From: Halorussus limi | GTDB taxonomy: Archaea > Halobacteriota > Halobacteria > Halobacteriales > Haladaptataceae | NCBI RefSeq assembly: GCF_023238205.1 | Contig: NZ_CP096659.1 | Span: 558,001-622,000 of the forward strand | Length of the DNA: 64,000 bases | Direction: 5' to 3' | In this document: piece by piece, positions 16,808 to 25,165 of the stretch | How positions within the stretch are numbered: the first letter of the stretch is position 1 | How the letters are laid out: the number at the start of each line of letters is the position of its first letter | Made by a program: the position numbers and the translations under genes | The notes under the pieces: generated by a model | What the model was told of the DNA's origin: nothing | The model's database searches: none | What the model saw: only the letters and a program-made list of their open reading frames with translations

Positions 16808-19171
16808 ATGGCGGAGCACACTCGTACTTTGGGTTTCCGGGTCGCGTTCGCGCTGGGGTTGGGGACGATGATAGCCGCGGGCATCTTCTCGCTGTCCGGG
16901 ACCGCGGTCGCGGTGGTGGGGAGCAGTGCGGTCATCTCGTTCGTCCTCGCGGCGGTCATCGCGGGCATCACCGCCGCGTCGTACTCCGAGTTCGCGTCCA
17001 TCTACTCCGAGAACGGCGGGGGCTACCTCTTCTCGTCGCGGACGTTCGACGACGACCGGTTGCTGTTCGCGGTCGGCGCGTCGCTGTTCATGGGGTACTG
17101 CGCGACCACCGCGTTCTATCTGGCCACGATGGGCGAGTGGTTCCACCAGTTCATCATCCCGCACGGAATCCCGATTCCCCACGGGACCGTGGCCATCACG
17201 ACCGCCGTCCTGCTGGGCTACCTCAACGCGCAGGGGACCGAGGAGAGCGGGACGTTTCAGGTCCTCGTGACCGCCGCGAAGGTCGCGGTCCTGCTCGTGT
17301 TCATCGGCGGCGCGTTCGCCTTCGAGGGGCCGACGGCGGCGGTCGGCACCTTCGCCACCGAGTTCAAGACGAACGTCGGCGGCATCGTCTCCATCGCGGC
17401 GGTGGCGTTCATCACCTTCTTCGGCTTCTCGGCCATCGCGGCCAGCGCGGGCGAGATAATCGAACCCCGCCGGGTCGTCCCGAAGGCTATCGGGGCGAGC
17501 ATCCTCACCGTCACCGTCCTCTACATCTTCGTCATCGTGGCCATGGTCAACTCGCCGATTCCGGCGGAGGTCGTCGCCCGGCAGGGCGAGACCGCGATGG
17601 GGAAGGTCGCGGCCGCCTTCCTCGGGAGTTTCGGCAAGTGGCTCATCGTCGCCGGAGCCGTCTTCAGCATGGTGAGCGCGTCGAACGCCTCGATTCTGGC
17701 GGCCTCTGGCATCGGGTCGCTGATGGGCCGGCAGGGACAGGCGCCCCGGCGGTTCAACCGCATCCACCCCGAGTACGGCACGCCGTTCTGGAGCGTGACC
17801 GCGGTGACGGCCACCATCTCGCTGCTCGTCCTCGTGTTCATGTCGCTGTTCCCCGCGGAGGGCGGCGTCGGATTTCTCCACCTCGGACTCGACGCGCTGA
17901 CCGGGTTCGCCAACCTCAACCTTCTCGGCCCGCTCGCGGTCGTCAACGTCGCGCTCATCGTCTCTCGACGGCGGTTCCCCGACATGAACCGGCCGCTGGA
18001 GGTCCCGTTCTCGCCGTGGGTCCCGATTCTGGGCGTCGTCGCCAACCTCGCGCTCATCACGAATCTGCCGCCGCTGGGCATCGCCATCGGCGTCGCCGTC
18101 GAAGTCGTCCTCGTCGGCGCGTACCTCGCGTGGGGCGGCGCGCCGGACGTGGAGGAACTCACCAAGGAGGCCGTGGCGCGCCAACAGCCGGTCCGAACGA
18201 GCGGCGGCGAGGCGATGAACCGGCCGGGGGCACCGACGGGGGCGGAAGCGACGGACGAGGCGAGCGAGACCGGCGATGCATCGTCAGCGAGCGCATCGGC
18301 CGCCGACGCCGACGACCGCTTCCGGATTCTCGTCCCGGTCGCTCGCATCAACCGCGCACCCGTCCACGTGAAACTCGCGGCGACGCTCGCCAACGCCGCC
18401 GCCGAGAACCCGATTCTGCAAGTCGTCAACGTCACCCACATCCCGGACCAGACGCCCTACGAGATGGTCCAAGAGGACGCCGAGAAGCGCGCCGAACGAC
18501 TGGTCGAGCGCCTCGAAGACGTTGACGTGGACACCGAGTACACCGTCGAGGGCCACATCTCGCGGGACATCGGCTTCGACATCAACCAGACCGCGCGCAA
18601 CGACGACGCCGACCTCATCCTGATGGGTTACCCCGAGGACCACTACGAGGTCACCGAGACGGTCGAGTACGACGCGCCCTGCGACGTACTGTTCACGCAG
18701 GGATTCGAGGCCGAGGACCTCGACCGACTGGAGACCATCACCATCGGCGCGGGCGGCGGCCCGCACCACGATTCGATGGTCGCGCTGGTCGGCGCGTTCG
18801 GCGAAGCGGGGACCGCGATTCACGTCGTCAACGTGACCCCCGCGGGCGCCGGAGGCACGCCCGAGGACGCCCAGCGCACCCTCGACGCGTTCGCCGCAGA
18901 CCTGTCCATCGAGAGCCACGAGGTCGAAGCCGACACCGTGGCGGAGGGACTGGTCGACACGGCCGCCGAGAACGGCGGACCTCTCTTCATCGGCGCGTCG
19001 CGCACCCGCCTGCTCAAGCGGTGGGTCCTCGGTTCGACCCCGGACCGAGTCATCGAGCGCGCGAACGACCTCGGCGTTCCCGTGGTCGTCTACGCGAAAC
19101 CGACGGGCCTCAGGGACCGCCTCAGCGAGGCGCTGTTCCCCGTGAGCCGGTACGTTCGAAAGGTGTTCTGA
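16808..19171 (+). CDS. APC-family amino-acid permease fused to two universal-stress (UspA) domains
   Basis: A 787-residue protein. Residues 1-440 are a 12-helix APC transporter: the first helix carries GLGTMIAAGIFSLSG, the unwound G-x-G substrate region, and helix 6 is FITFFGFSAIAASAGEIIEP. A polar linker at 450-504 joins two UspA-type domains: domain 1 from RFRILVPVARINRAP at about 505, domain 2 from ITIGAGGGPHHDSM at about 645. Domain 2 contains the nucleotide-binding pattern GASRTRLLKRWVLGSTPDRV, whereas domain 1 lacks the typical G-x9-G motif. This architecture is typical of archaeal cationic or other amino-acid permeases, with the Usp part as the regulatory module. The next gene, a TrmB regulator, is convergent. 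Confidence 0.9.
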   Translation: MAEHTRTLGFRVAFALGLGTMIAAGIFSLSGTAVAVVGSSAVISFVLAAVIAGITAASYSEFASIYSENGGGYLFSSRTFDDDRLLFAVGASLFMGYCATTAFYLATMGEWFHQFIIPHGIPIPHGTVAITTAVLLGYLNAQGTEESGTFQVLVTAAKVAVLLVFIGGAFAFEGPTAAVGTFATEFKTNVGGIVSIAAVAFITFFGFSAIAASAGEIIEPRRVVPKAIGASILTVTVLYIFVIVAMVNSPIPAEVVARQGETAMGKVAAAFLGSFGKWLIVAGAVFSMVSASNASILAASGIGSLMGRQGQAPRRFNRIHPEYGTPFWSVTAVTATISLLVLVFMSLFPAEGGVGFLHLGLDALTGFANLNLLGPLAVVNVALIVSRRRFPDMNRPLEVPFSPWVPILGVVANLALITNLPPLGIAIGVAVEVVLVGAYLAWGGAPDVEELTKEAVARQQPVRTSGGEAMNRPGAPTGAEATDEASETGDASSASASAADADDRFRILVPVARINRAPVHVKLAATLANAAAENPILQVVNVTHIPDQTPYEMVQEDAEKRAERLVERLEDVDVDTEYTVEGHISRDIGFDINQTARNDDADLILMGYPEDHYEVTETVEYDAPCDVLFTQGFEAEDLDRLETITIGAGGGPHHDSMVALVGAFGEAGTAIHVVNVTPAGAGGTPEDAQRTLDAFAADLSIESHEVEADTVAEGLVDTAAENGGPLFIGASRTRLLKRWVLGSTPDRVIERANDLGVPVVVYAKPTGLRDRLSEALFPVSRYVRKVF

Positions 19172-19259
19172 GCGTCGGTTTCGGTGCCGAAGCCGTCACT
19201 GTCGTTCGCTATGGGAAAATCGTAAAGAACGAAGAGCGAGCCTCGCACCTCGCGAACAC

Positions 19260-20072
19260 TCAAGAACTTCCGAACGAGAGCGGTTCGGCGGCCTCCCATC
19301 GAGGAGCGAACGTCTCGCGGACGCCCGCCGCGAACTCGGGGTCCTTCATGTCTATCATGGCGAACGCCTCGCCCGGATTCAGGGGGTTGGCCACCTCGAT
19401 GCAGACCTCCACGTCGTCGATGAGGTTGAAGGTTCCCTGAAGCCCCTCCGCGGTCCGGACCTCGAACTTCGGGTGGTCCGAGAGAGTCTCGGTGTACCGC
19501 TGGCCCACGCTCGGCGGGAGCGTCTCCACGAGGTCGGGCGTCATGAGCAGCGAAATCTCGACGCCCCGGTCGAGCGCCGCTTCGAGGTGTTGAGACACGA
19601 GTTCGCCCACGTCGCCGATGTCGAACTGGGCCGACGAGTCGCCTGCGACCATCACAATCTGTTCGTCGGCGGCGTCGAGGCGTTCGACCAGCAGGTCGGT
19701 CGACTCCTCGGCCCCGACCGCGGCGGTCCAGAACCCTTCTTCGACCGGTTCGCCGGCGTCGAGTTCCTCGGTCAACTCGTCGACTATCTCCTCGTACTGG
19801 TTGGCCTGCTCTTCGAGTTCGGCGAGTTTGTCGTCCAGCAGTCGGTTCAGCGCGGTCTCAGGTTCGACCGCGACGTACTTCTTGGGGCGACTCGCGCTCT
19901 GAGAGCGCGCGAGGTTGTGGGTCTCCAGACTGCTCAGCACGTCGTAGATGCGACCCATCGGTACCTCGCTCGCGCGCGACAACTCTTTCGCGGTGGTCGG
20001 TCCGGCGTCCAACAGCGCCCGGTAGGCCCGCGCCTCGTACTCCGAGAGGCCGAGGTCTCGTAGACTCGCCAT
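19260..20072 (-). CDS. TrmB-family sugar-type transcriptional regulator
   Basis: A 270-residue regulator. The N-terminal winged helix is at residues 1-70 (LRDLGLSEYEARAYRALLDA, then KELSRASEVPMGRIYDVLSS), followed by a coiled-coil dimer helix at about 75-110 (LDDKLAELEEQANQYEEIVD). A C-terminal phospholipase-D-like ligand domain occupies 115-270. TrmB proteins sense sugars or sugar phosphates and control carbon metabolism. A TATA-like AGTTTATA lies 27 nt upstream, so the transcript is likely leaderless. No sugar transporter lies next to it; targets are probably elsewhere. Confidence 0.88.
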   Translation of the reverse strand: MASLRDLGLSEYEARAYRALLDAGPTTAKELSRASEVPMGRIYDVLSSLETHNLARSQSASRPKKYVAVEPETALNRLLDDKLAELEEQANQYEEIVDELTEELDAGEPVEEGFWTAAVGAEESTDLLVERLDAADEQIVMVAGDSSAQFDIGDVGELVSQHLEAALDRGVEISLLMTPDLVETLPPSVGQRYTETLSDHPKFEVRTAEGLQGTFNLIDDVEVCIEVANPLNPGEAFAMIDMKDPEFAAGVRETFAPRWEAAEPLSFGSS

Positions 20073-20095
20073 GTAGGGGCCAGACGCTCACCCCC

Positions 20096-20103
20096 TATAA
20101 ACT
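20096..20103 (-). promoter_or_regulatory. TATA-like box of the TrmB gene
   Basis: AGTTTATA on the minus strand, centred 27 nt before the ATG at 20072, the spacing expected for a leaderless haloarchaeal gene. Confidence 0.5.
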
Positions 20104-20181
20104 CTCGGACTGTTGCAAGTTGAAACAAGTCGAGCGCGAAAACTACTCTGTCGGCGGAACGTCAGCCGGTGGGCCAGCGCG

Positions 20182-20394
20182 TCACTCCGCGCCGTCACCG
20201 TTCAAATCCGGGTCGAACAGGTCTTCGATGCGGCAGTCGAAGTGGTCGGCCAACTTGAACGCGAGTTCGATGGAGGGGTCGTAACGCTCGCGCTCGATGG
20301 CGTTTATCGTCTGGCGCGTCACCCCGACCGCCGCCGCGAGGTCGGCCTGACTGATGCCTTCGGCGTCCCGACGGTCTCGAATCTCGTTCTTCAT
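20182..20394 (-). CDS. Small Cro/CI (Xre)-type repressor
   Basis: A 70-residue helix-turn-helix protein: EIRDRRDAEGISQADLAAA then VGVTRQTINAIERERYDPSI and a C-terminal FKLADHFDCRIEDLFDPD. This is the compact single-domain form related to bacterial YozG/YgzD-type proteins. Its start overlaps the stop of the upstream membrane-protein gene by 4 nt (ATGA), so translation is coupled and the two work together. Two palindromes in the operon promoter are the obvious candidate binding sites, giving negative autoregulation. Confidence 0.88.
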   Translation of the reverse strand: MKNEIRDRRDAEGISQADLAAAVGVTRQTINAIERERYDPSIELAFKLADHFDCRIEDLFDPDLNGDGAE

Positions 20395-20810
20395 GAGCGA
20401 TAGCGAAGGACGCCGTAGACGACCGCGAACAGCACGTAGACGCCGATGAAGCCGTAGAGAGCGGGCCATACCGCGTCCGGGAGGGCGTAGTCGCTGACCC
20501 GCGGGAGGAGTCGGCCCACCGACGCGGTAATCGCTAATACGGGTGCGAGTATCGTGAGCGTCCACCTGCTCGCCCGCTCTTCGAGCGCCCTGTCGCGCTC
20601 GTCGAACAGCGTCACCGAGGAACCGAACAGGACGGCGAAGAACCCGAGGACGGCGGCCCAGTAGACGACTTCGCTGACCAGCGGGTAGCCCAGTACCTCC
20701 CTCAGCAGGAACGCGACGGCGACGCCGCCGAAGAAGACGCCAAACATCAGTCGACGGTACTTGCGTTGCTTCGCGAGTGGATTCCGGTCTGGTGTACGAT
20801 TTTGTGTCAT
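20391..20810 (-). CDS. Four-helix membrane protein, DUF2178-like
   Basis: A 139-residue protein with a polar N-terminus (MTQNRTPDRNPLAKQRKYRR) and four predicted transmembrane helices at about 22-38, 47-65, 84-104 and 115-133. Between helices 2 and 3 is the conserved-looking FDERDRALEERASRWT, which in DUF2178-type proteins is the signature loop. It is the first gene of a two-gene operon with an Xre-type repressor; this pairing is common in archaea and Gram-positive bacteria, where the membrane protein is thought to tune the repressor. The start at 20810 is preferred over an upstream ATG at 20885 lying inside the promoter and operator region. Confidence 0.8.
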   Translation of the reverse strand: MTQNRTPDRNPLAKQRKYRRLMFGVFFGGVAVAFLLREVLGYPLVSEVVYWAAVLGFFAVLFGSSVTLFDERDRALEERASRWTLTILAPVLAITASVGRLLPRVSDYALPDAVWPALYGFIGVYVLFAVVYGVLRYRS

Positions 20811-20832
20811 GGGTTCTGAGTTCGTCTTCGGT

Positions 20833-20895
20833 GTAAATCTCGCCTGTCGTAAAGCACGCTTTACAGTAAAGGAGACTTTACACACGTACTTAAAT
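20833..20895 (-). promoter_or_regulatory. Promoter with two (perhaps three) GTAAAG-N4-CTTTAC operators
   Basis: Two operators occur back to back: GTAAAGCACGCTTTAC at 20849-20864 and GTAAAGGAGACTTTAC at 20866-20881, each two perfect 6-bp arms around a 4-bp centre. A lone GTAAAT at 20833-20838 may be a decayed third half-site 16 bp further on. On the minus strand a TATA-like TTTAAGTA at 20888-20895 precedes them, so the predicted start of transcription falls between or inside the palindromes. A protein bound here would block initiation. The obvious binder is the Xre-type product of the same operon. Confidence 0.7.
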
Positions 20896-20971
20896 CTATC
20901 TCTGGTCGGGAATCGGGTCGCTAACGGCCTTTACCGTCTGAGACCGAGAGAAAAGCCAGATTGGGGGACGG

Positions 20972-22732
20972 TTACTCGGTCAGTTCGGCCACGCGCTCGC
21001 TCAGTTCCTCGGGCGTCGTCACCGGGTCCGAGCGCTCGCCGTCCACGACGACTGTGGCGCTCCCGGCGTCTACCCCCTCGCGCTCCGCGCCGGGAATCAC
21101 GACCTTCTCGTGGTCGGCGATTCGCATCGCGGCGCGGTGGAGGTCCGACCCGGCGTCGTCGGCGACTTCGATGACGAGCGGGTCCCGGCAGAGTCGCGCC
21201 GCGGCGGTGGCGTAGGACGCGACCTGCACGCCGAAGCGGTCGGCCGCGTCGGCGAACGCCGAGACGGCGCCCTCGGCGGCCTCCCGGTAGCGGTCCTCGC
21301 CGGTGAGGAGCGCGAGGTCGGTCAGCGCGTCCGCGATTTCGGCGTTGTGGTCGAGCGGGCGCATCGACCGGTCGAGCAGGCCGGGCCCCTCGCGGGGACC
21401 GTCGACGAAGGCGGTGGACTCCTCGTCGCGCAACTCGTCCAGCGCGTAGTCGGCCACCTCGCGGGCAGCAGCGAGGTACCGCTCGTCGCCCGTGACCTGC
21501 CGGGCGGTCGTGAGCGCGCCCAGCAGGTGGGCGTGGTCGGCGAGCAGGCCGGACTCGCTCTCGTCGTCCGTCTCGCCGTCGTCGAAGTGTGCGATTTCGC
21601 CGTCCTCGACCAGTTCGGTCAGGACGTAGTCGAGGGCGCGTTCGGCGTAGTTCCGGGCGCGCTCGTCGTCCGTGTAGGCGTGGTAGGTCAGGAGCGCGTC
21701 GGCCGCCATCGCGTTCCAGTCGGCGAACGCGGTCGGGTCCACCGCGGGCGCGTCGGCCGCCTCGCGGTCGCTCGGCGCGAGGCCGTAGTAGTCGGGGTCG
21801 TCGGTCTCCGCGGAGTCCGCGTCGGTGGTGTCGGCGACCGCTTCGGGTTCGCCCTCTGTCTCGCCGACGCTCGGCGAGTCGCTCTCGGGCGCGTCCGGCG
21901 AGTCGCCTGGGGCCTGACTCCCGGCGAAAGCGTCCCCGTTCCACAGGGTCGTGGTCAGGTACTCGATAGCGCGCTCGGCGGGGTCGCGGTAGTCGTCGTC
22001 GCCGGTGTAGAGGTACGCGTTGGCGAACGCCCGGACCAGCGCGGCGTTGGTCGAGAGCAGTTTCTCGTGGTGGACCTCGGTCCAGTCGCGCCCCTCAGCG
22101 AACCGGAAGAAGCCGCCGTCGTAGTCGTCGCCGAGGTACTGGCTGACCGCTTGGAGCGTCCCGAGCGCCTGCTCGCGTTCGCGCTTGAGCGCGAACTCGA
22201 CGGTCCGGGGGAGCGGGAACTTCTCGCTGTCGCCCCACCCGCCGAACTGGTCGTCGAACTTGTCGCCCAACTGGCCCGCGACGAGGCGCTCGATTTCGGG
22301 CGAGAGTTCCCCGGCGGGCGGGTCATCCCGGAGACTCCGGGGGACGCGCGCGGCGTCTTCGCCCTTGTGACTCCAGAGGTCCCGGACGCGCTGGACCACC
22401 TGTCGCATCCCGTCGGTGCCGAGGTAGGTCGCGCCCGTGAGCAGGTCGCCGTCGGGCGTGCAGAAGACGGTCGAGGGGAACCCGCCCATGTTGTACCGCT
22501 CGCGAACCCGTGGCTGGCGGTCGATGTCCACGCGAACCGGTACGAACGAGTCGTTGACGTTCGCGGCGACCATCGGGTTGCTGTACGCCTCGCGGTCCAT
22601 CTCGTGACACCACGAACACCACGTGGCCGACAGCGAGAGCAGGACCGGCGTGTCGGTCTCTCGGGCCTCCTCGAAGGCGGCCTCGCCCCATTCGCGCCAC
22701 TCGACTTTGGTCTCCTCGGCGCTTTCGTTCAT
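20972..22732 (-). CDS. Thioredoxin-domain protein of the DUF255/YyaL family
   Basis: A 586-residue cytosolic protein. Residues 1-120 form a thioredoxin-like domain (VEWREWGEAAFEEARETDTP, then the active-site-like CSWC at 39-42 and cis-Pro motif NMGGFPSTVFCTPDGD). The rest is the alpha/alpha six-barrel related to N-acylglucosamine 2-epimerase (for example ADWNAMAADALLTYHAYTDD). An acidic low-complexity segment rich in Asp, Ser and Glu lies near residues 278-330. Relatives are usually near 650-750 residues, so this one is somewhat compact. The biochemical role of the family is not established. The ATG at 22732 starts right at the family-typical N-terminus. Confidence 0.82.
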   Translation of the reverse strand: MNESAEETKVEWREWGEAAFEEARETDTPVLLSLSATWCSWCHEMDREAYSNPMVAANVNDSFVPVRVDIDRQPRVRERYNMGGFPSTVFCTPDGDLLTGATYLGTDGMRQVVQRVRDLWSHKGEDAARVPRSLRDDPPAGELSPEIERLVAGQLGDKFDDQFGGWGDSEKFPLPRTVEFALKREREQALGTLQAVSQYLGDDYDGGFFRFAEGRDWTEVHHEKLLSTNAALVRAFANAYLYTGDDDYRDPAERAIEYLTTTLWNGDAFAGSQAPGDSPDAPESDSPSVGETEGEPEAVADTTDADSAETDDPDYYGLAPSDREAADAPAVDPTAFADWNAMAADALLTYHAYTDDERARNYAERALDYVLTELVEDGEIAHFDDGETDDESESGLLADHAHLLGALTTARQVTGDERYLAAAREVADYALDELRDEESTAFVDGPREGPGLLDRSMRPLDHNAEIADALTDLALLTGEDRYREAAEGAVSAFADAADRFGVQVASYATAAARLCRDPLVIEVADDAGSDLHRAAMRIADHEKVVIPGAEREGVDAGSATVVVDGERSDPVTTPEELSERVAELTE

Positions 22733-22929
22733 TATGCGTCGAAGTTGGGAACGGGTCGGGATGGGTCTTGCTATGTCGGCGTTGTGTGACGATTGTTCCC
22801 GGCCGCTCGGCGTCCGTTTGGCGCCGCTCACCGCTCCTCGCTCGCCGCTCGCCCGCCGAGGAAACCGACGAGACCGGGAGCAGGCCGCGAACCGGAACCC
22901 CGCGATTCGAGACGAGCGAGACGCTTACA

Positions 22930-23508
22930 ATGCCGGGTCACGAAGAAGGACGCGTGCAGCAAGACCGGCTCCTGTTCGGGTTGGCGGCGGTCCTCGCGGG
23001 CATCGCCGCGCTCGAATTTGTGCTGGCGTTCGTCTACACGCCCGCGCTGCTCGCCGTCGCCGTGCCGTTCGCGGCGTCCGCCTACCTCGTGTGGTACCAC
23101 GCCAGCGGTCGGCTTCGGGACCGGGTCGAGACCGGTCGGGCCGGGAGCTATCGGCGCGTGGAGTCCGAGACCGGCGGGTTCGGTGCCGGGCCGCGCGACT
23201 CCTTCTCCGGCCGCCGCGGCTTCGACGGCGGGGTCGGCGCCCGGGAGTCCCGCGGACGACGCGCTCGCAGGGAGGCGACCGGGCGCGGCGCACGCGGCGG
23301 ACGGCGCGCCCAGACGGTCGGCAACGCCGGACCCACCCCGGCGGAGGCCTATCGCGTTCTCGGCCTCGACGCGGACGCCGACGCCGACGAGGTCAAACGG
23401 GCCTACCGCCAGAAGGTCAAGTCGGTTCACCCGGACCGCGAGTCCGGTGACGAAGACGAGTTCAAGCGCGTGAAGGAGGCCTACGAAGTGCTGAACGACC
23501 GGAACTGA
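22930..23508 (+). CDS. Membrane protein with C-terminal DnaJ domain
   Basis: A 192-residue protein. Two transmembrane helices at about 15-32 and 37-55 (LLFGLAAVLAGIAALEFVLA and PALLAVAVPFAASAYLVW) are followed by an Arg/Gly-rich linker. The J-domain occupies about 135-192: AEAYRVLGLDADADADEVKR, then YRQKVKSVHPDRESGDEDEF with the HPD triad intact. J-domains stimulate Hsp70 (DnaK), so this is a membrane-tethered cochaperone. The ATG at 22930 was chosen because it is the first in-frame start before the membrane segment; more upstream sequence has no conserved character. Confidence 0.85.
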   Translation: MPGHEEGRVQQDRLLFGLAAVLAGIAALEFVLAFVYTPALLAVAVPFAASAYLVWYHASGRLRDRVETGRAGSYRRVESETGGFGAGPRDSFSGRRGFDGGVGARESRGRRARREATGRGARGGRRAQTVGNAGPTPAEAYRVLGLDADADADEVKRAYRQKVKSVHPDRESGDEDEFKRVKEAYEVLNDRN

Positions 23509-23642
23509 ACCGCGTCCGTCAGGAAGAACGCCCGAGAAAACGAGCGCGAGAGAGACCGAAACCCCGCGACGGCGAGCCGCGACTCTCACCAATCGGATTT
23601 ATTACGGATGGGTCATAACACGTCGCTAACTTTCGCTCCGCC

Positions 23643-25100
23643 ATGTCAGCGAACCCCCCGCAGTATCGCGTGGTCGCCCTCGTCGCGGTCCTGCTCGCCG
23701 CCAGCGTCGCCCCGGCCCTCGGACCGAGCGCGGTCGGTACGGCCGCCGCGTCGAGCGCCTCGTTCTCACCGAGCGTCGTCCACGAGGAGCGCGGCGACGT
23801 GGCGAAGATTACGGTCAAAACCAACGGGGGCGGAATCGTCAACGTCGGGTCGCCGTCGAACGCGTTCTGGCTGAAGATTCGGGTCGGCGGCGGAACCAAC
23901 ACCATCGAGTTGAACACGTACGCGGCCGGAGTGGCCGAGACGCCCGCAGAGATGCGGGCCGCCGTCTCGGGCGGGAAAGTGGTGGACCTCGGACTGTCTG
24001 ATCTGGACAAGGCGCTCGCCGCCAGCACGTACACGCTGAACGTCACCAAGGACGGCAACGAGGTCGGCGTCGGTGCGCTGGTCCTCGAGAAGCGCGGGAG
24101 TTACGGCGTCACCACCCGCATCGCTCCGGGGGCAGTCGCCGAGAAGCAGTTCCAGTCGAAAGACGGCATTCGGAAGCACTTCGTCCCGCCGCGGGGAACC
24201 GTCGCCCACGACGACTGGGTGCTCGTCCGCGTCAACGCCACCGGCGTCAAGGGCGCACTCGCCGCGGCCCCCTCGAACACCGGACTCATGCGAGTCGAGT
24301 TCACGCAACTGAACCCGCCGCTAAACGAGGACAGAAACGAGTTCACCCTCTCGGCGAAAGACGCCATCACCTTCGAGAACGAGGAAGGGTTCTCCCTCGC
24401 GGTGGACACCGGCGACCACGGTATCGAACCGGGCCAGCGGTATCGGGTCGATTTCGTCGTCCCGAAAGAGAGTCCGCTCACCGGGACGCACCAGAACGTC
24501 TCGACCGAAATCGCGGTCGTCGAGCGGCGATTCGAACTGCAGCGCAACGGCCCGGGGAAAACGGTCGTGGTGGAGGGGAAGACGACGCTTCGCGGGACCA
24601 CGACCCTGACGCCCGGCGCGACCATCAACCTCTCGGCGCGCGACACCGACATCCCGCCGTTCAACATGTTCGAGACGCTGACCGTCTCGAAGAAGCGGAC
24701 GTTCTCGACGACGTTCGACTTCTCTGACATCGAACCCGGCCGGGACTTCCAGATTCGACTGGAGGACAAACAGATTCCCGGGCAGGTCGCCATCGCGGTG
24801 ACGACGACTACCACGGAGACGCCGGACACCACGACCACCGTCACGACCGAGACGACCACCGCACCGCCGACCACTACGACCGAGACGACCACCACGACCG
24901 AGACGACCGCGGCGGGCCTGACGCAGGTCCCCGTCGACGGCACCCCGAAACCGCTGACTCAACGGGCGAGCAAGAACGGAAGCGACGACGGTGACGGGAC
25001 CGACGGAGGCGGCGGTCTCGTCCCGGTCCCCGGATTCGGCCCGGTCGCCGGACTCGTCGCACTGTTGGCGGGCGGCGCGGTGGCCGCCCGTCGGAGGTAG
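23643..25100 (+). CDS. PGF-CTERM surface glycoprotein (BGTF-type)
   Basis: A 485-residue secreted protein. It has a signal peptide (residues 1-40, hydrophobic VVALVAVLLAASVAPALGPS) and an N-terminal surface domain typical of haloarchaeal BGTF proteins (SFSPSVVHEERGDVAKITVK). About 250 residues of beta-rich sequence with N-glycosylation sequons (NVT, NAT, NVS) follow, then a Thr-only stalk near residues 382-420 (TTTTVTTETTTAPPTTTTE). The C-terminus is PVPGFGPVAGLVALLAGGAV then AARRR. The PGF motif plus a transmembrane helix and basic end marks a substrate of archaeosortase A, which cleaves it and attaches it to an archaeal lipid. It stands alone here. Confidence 0.88.
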   Translation: MSANPPQYRVVALVAVLLAASVAPALGPSAVGTAAASSASFSPSVVHEERGDVAKITVKTNGGGIVNVGSPSNAFWLKIRVGGGTNTIELNTYAAGVAETPAEMRAAVSGGKVVDLGLSDLDKALAASTYTLNVTKDGNEVGVGALVLEKRGSYGVTTRIAPGAVAEKQFQSKDGIRKHFVPPRGTVAHDDWVLVRVNATGVKGALAAAPSNTGLMRVEFTQLNPPLNEDRNEFTLSAKDAITFENEEGFSLAVDTGDHGIEPGQRYRVDFVVPKESPLTGTHQNVSTEIAVVERRFELQRNGPGKTVVVEGKTTLRGTTTLTPGATINLSARDTDIPPFNMFETLTVSKKRTFSTTFDFSDIEPGRDFQIRLEDKQIPGQVAIAVTTTTTETPDTTTTVTTETTTAPPTTTTETTTTTETTAAGLTQVPVDGTPKPLTQRASKNGSDDGDGTDGGGGLVPVPGFGPVAGLVALLAGGAVAARRR

Positions 25101-25108
25101 GTGCGATG

Positions 25109-25117
25109 TTTTTTATA
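25109..25117 (+). promoter_or_regulatory. T-run terminator overlapping TATA box
   Basis: Six T residues at 25109-25114 lie just after the surface-protein stop codon, and TTTATA at 25112-25117 overlaps them. The T-run can end transcription of the surface-protein gene, while TTTATA may serve as the TATA box of the next gene, whose transcript would start near 25140. Confidence 0.4.
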
Positions 25118-25165
25118 CGGGGGCTGAGGATATGAGGTCGAACACGGTTCCCCCGCGGTGAAAAC

